DNA of 7,078 nucleotides from Propionibacteriaceae bacterium (GTDB lineage Bacteria; Actinomycetota; Actinomycetes; Propionibacteriales; Propionibacteriaceae), in the NCBI GenBank assembly GCA_031260385.1, contig JAIRKB010000264.1:1-7078 (forward strand), read 5' to 3'. Each line of letters starts with the position of its first letter. The first letter of the stretch is position 1. The translations under genes and the position numbers were made by a program. Shown piece after piece: positions 5,106 to 7,078 of the stretch. The notes below the pieces were generated by a model that was not told where the DNA came from, made no database searches, and worked only from the letters and a program-made list of their open reading frames with translations.

Positions 5106-7046
5106 ATGATCGCGCAGGTCTGGGTTGATACCGGTCTACCATTTTTGGACTACCCGTTTGACTATCTGGTAGCTCCTGAGCTTGAAGACCGTATTCGGCC
5201 GGGAATGCGGGTGAAAGTGGGGTTCAACTCCCGGCAACTTCCCGGCATTGTGGCGGGGTTGGCTGATACCAGCGAGGTGGCTAATCTGGTTACCTTGTCG
5301 AAGTTGATTAGCGAAGAGGTCGTCGTGCCCGAGGCCTCAGCCAGTCTGTTTCGGGCCGTCGCTGATCACTGCGCGGGGACCTTTATGGATGTCGCCCGAC
5401 TGGCGATTCCGCCGCGTAGTGCGCGCGCCGAAGCCCGACCGGCGGCAGTCGCTGGATCGCCGCGTGGGGTTCACAATGACGGGGACTTTGGCCCCGCGAA
5501 CCTTGACCAATATCCCCTCGGCAGTGGACTGCGCCAGGCCCTCCGCGCTGGCCGATCCCCGCGGGCCACCTGGACCCTAACCCCCACTCCAACCAGCCTC
5601 GGCGATTGGGCAAGCGGCCTCACCAGCCTTGTCGCTGACACCCTCACCTCCGGTCGCTCAGCCTTGGTCCTCGTCCCCGACGCCACAGACTGCGCTCGAA
5701 TGACGAACGCGCTCACCAAGGAAATCGACCGCCGTCTGGTCGTGACCCTTTCCGCCAACCTCGGCCAGCAAGCCCGCTACAGCGCCTTCCTCGCCAGTTT
5801 GCGCGGCGAAGCCCGGGTGGTGGTGGGGACGAGGGCGGCCGTCTACGCGCCGCTGACCGCTCTCGGGTTGATTGCCGTCTGGGAGGAGTCGGATCCCTCC
5901 TTCGCTGAACCGCATTGCCCCTATCCGACCCTGCGCGACGTTGTCGCCATCCGCGCCACCCAGACCGGCGCCGGGGTGGTCTTCGCTTCGTACTCTCGCT
6001 CACCCGAGATCCAAAACTGGGTTGACAAGGGCTGGTTGCGCGAGATTGTTGACCGGCGATCGCGCGGTGACGGAGTCGCGCTGGTGCGGGTGGCGGCTTC
6101 CGATGACTATCAGCGCCAGCGCGATCCCACCGCTGACTACTCCCGCTTACCCCAGGAGGCGTTCCAGGTGATCCGGGAGGCCCTCGGATTGGGCCCGGTG
6201 TTGGTTGCGGTGCCTTGGCTTGGTCACCGACGGAATTTTTATTGTACGAATTGTGGTGATGTCGTCCGCTGCGCTTGCGGCGGCGGCTTCGAAGAGCGAG
6301 CCTCGTCGGTGGTCGTCTGCGGGGTCTGTGCTCGATCGGCGACTGATTGGCGTTGTGCTTGTGGGTCCCGGCGCTGGCGGGCGGCGACGATTGGTTCTGC
6401 TCGGACAGCTGATGAACTACTGGCCGCCTTCAAGACGACTACCGTCTTGCGCTCGGACTCGTCAGCCAAGGTTGATCAGCTTGGCGATGAGCCACTGATC
6501 GTCATCGCGACTCCCGGCTGTGAACCGGTCGTGGCGGCGGGTTATGCGGCGGCAATCATTCTTGACGCCCAAGCCGTGCTCTCGCGGGGGGATATTCGCG
6601 CTGGTGAAGAAGCCGTTCGGCGCTGGATGAGCGTAATCTCCCTAGTCAAACCGAGTCGGGATCACGGAGTCGTCTTGATTGTGGGGCCGAGCGAGGATCG
6701 GGCGATTCAGGCGGTGCTGCGGCTCGATGCGCCTGGTTTTGCCGCCCGCGAGTTGGCGGATCGGCGCGAAGCGGAGTTTCCGCCCGCCACCCGGATGGCG
6801 ATCTTTGCTGGCGAACAACCGGTTCTCGCTGAGATAGCGCAAGAACTGACGGATCTAGGTTATGTTGACCTGATCGGACCCGTTCAGGAGGTGGACTCCC
6901 CGGCTTACCGGCTGATCGCCCGGGTGCCCGCCGCGAAGGGTGAGGCCTTCGCCGCTGAACTACAACAGGCGGCGGGGCGTCGTTCGCGGGCGATAAAGGC
7001 CGGTAAGCTCACTTGGAGGCTTGATCCTGATTGGTTGGGTGGATAG
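5106..7046 (+). CDS. priA: PriA, primosomal protein N', actinobacterial type lacking helicase motifs
   Basis: This 646-residue protein is the replication-restart factor that recognises stalled forks. The N-terminal 3'-DNA-binding domain covers about 1-105 (WVDTGLPFLDYPFDYLV, RPGMRVKVGF). The helicase-like core keeps GTRAAVYAPL (241-250). The zinc-binding insert has eight cysteines at 380, 383, 389, 391, 405, 408, 417 and 419. The ATPase is degenerate: no Walker A GxGKT is present around 155-170, WEES (259-262) replaces the DEEH box, ATPG (468-471) stands at the GTQM position, and the QxxGRxGR arginine motif is missing near 510-520. Loss of these motifs is usual for actinobacterial PriA, annotated as a probable primosomal protein N', so this is not a pseudogene; the reading frame is intact. 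Length is comparable to relatives. It begins 9 bp after metK with no clear ribosome binding site, and its stop overlaps the fmt GTG (TAGTG). Confidence 0.94.
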   Translation: MIAQVWVDTGLPFLDYPFDYLVAPELEDRIRPGMRVKVGFNSRQLPGIVAGLADTSEVANLVTLSKLISEEVVVPEASASLFRAVADHCAGTFMDVARLAIPPRSARAEARPAAVAGSPRGVHNDGDFGPANLDQYPLGSGLRQALRAGRSPRATWTLTPTPTSLGDWASGLTSLVADTLTSGRSALVLVPDATDCARMTNALTKEIDRRLVVTLSANLGQQARYSAFLASLRGEARVVVGTRAAVYAPLTALGLIAVWEESDPSFAEPHCPYPTLRDVVAIRATQTGAGVVFASYSRSPEIQNWVDKGWLREIVDRRSRGDGVALVRVAASDDYQRQRDPTADYSRLPQEAFQVIREALGLGPVLVAVPWLGHRRNFYCTNCGDVVRCACGGGFEERASSVVVCGVCARSATDWRCACGSRRWRAATIGSARTADELLAAFKTTTVLRSDSSAKVDQLGDEPLIVIATPGCEPVVAAGYAAAIILDAQAVLSRGDIRAGEEAVRRWMSVISLVKPSRDHGVVLIVGPSEDRAIQAVLRLDAPGFAARELADRREAEFPPATRMAIFAGEQPVLAEIAQELTDLGYVDLIGPVQEVDSPAYRLIARVPAAKGEAFAAELQQAAGRRSRAIKAGKLTWRLDPDWLGG

Positions 7047-7078
7047 TGAGACTGTTATTTGCGGGCACTCCGGTGGTG
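7046..7078 (+). CDS. fmt: Methionyl-tRNA formyltransferase, N-terminal fragment cut by window edge
   Basis: A GTG at 7046 shares its G with the last base of the priA stop (TAGTG) and opens MRLLFAGTPVV, which runs off the window. This is the typical Fmt N-terminus (RLxFAGTP). Fmt formylates Met on initiator tRNA using 10-formyltetrahydrofolate. GGTGGA lies a few bases upstream within the priA end. The order priA-fmt is usual in Actinobacteria, which supports the call despite only 11 codons. Confidence 0.85.
   Translation, partial: MRLLFAGTPVV

Noticed and set aside
1..7078. Mobile element, CRISPR array, RNA gene, toxin-antitoxin or defence system
   Set aside because: No transposase-like frame, no regularly spaced repeats, no tRNA or rRNA-like sequence and no unassigned long reading frame were seen. 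Nearly all bases belong to recognised housekeeping or glycogen genes.

Overview
The window is an ordinary, gene-dense stretch of an actinobacterial chromosome of moderately high GC. The taxonomic call rests on several things read directly. One gene encodes a short mIHF-type integration host factor, a family confined to Actinobacteria. It is followed by gmk, rpoZ, metK, priA and fmt in the order typical of that phylum. PriA has lost its helicase motifs, as actinobacterial PriA does. A GT4-type glycogen/maltose-1-phosphate synthase gene is divergent from glgC, as in Mycobacterium. The genus cannot be fixed from the sequence. The absence of coaBC between rpoZ and metK argues against the mycobacterial and propionibacterial arrangement and fits a more compact lineage such as Bifidobacteriaceae or Actinomycetaceae.

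Left part (1-2493): a divergent glycogen pair. glgA (GlgM-like) runs leftwards off the window edge with only its extreme C-terminus missing. glgC runs rightwards. GlgC makes ADP-glucose and the GT4 enzyme consumes it. The 120-bp divergent intergenic region holds a good promoter candidate for glgC, placed so that the mRNA would begin at the ATG (leaderless). It also holds a weaker -10 for glgA, an imperfect inverted repeat, and a tandem 8-bp duplication covering the glgA start codon.

Right part (2494-7078): a hairpin after glgC, then a rightward cluster with its own promoter and strong ribosome binding site in front of mihF. The order is mihF-gmk (GTGA overlap), a 109-bp GC-rich spacer with two strong hairpins, rpoZ-metK (GTGA overlap), a 9-bp gap, priA-fmt (TAGTG overlap), with fmt cut off after 11 codons. 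Products serve chromosome architecture (mIHF), GDP supply (Gmk), RNA polymerase assembly (omega), S-adenosylmethionine synthesis (MetK), replication restart (PriA) and initiator-tRNA formylation (Fmt).

I see no mobile element, CRISPR array, tRNA, rRNA or defence system, and no stretch over 300 bases without a gene. The points worth a second look are small: start-site architecture, the rpoZ leader, a missing DNA-contact arginine in mIHF, an Asn for His change in the GlgC active-site motif, and the missing coaBC.
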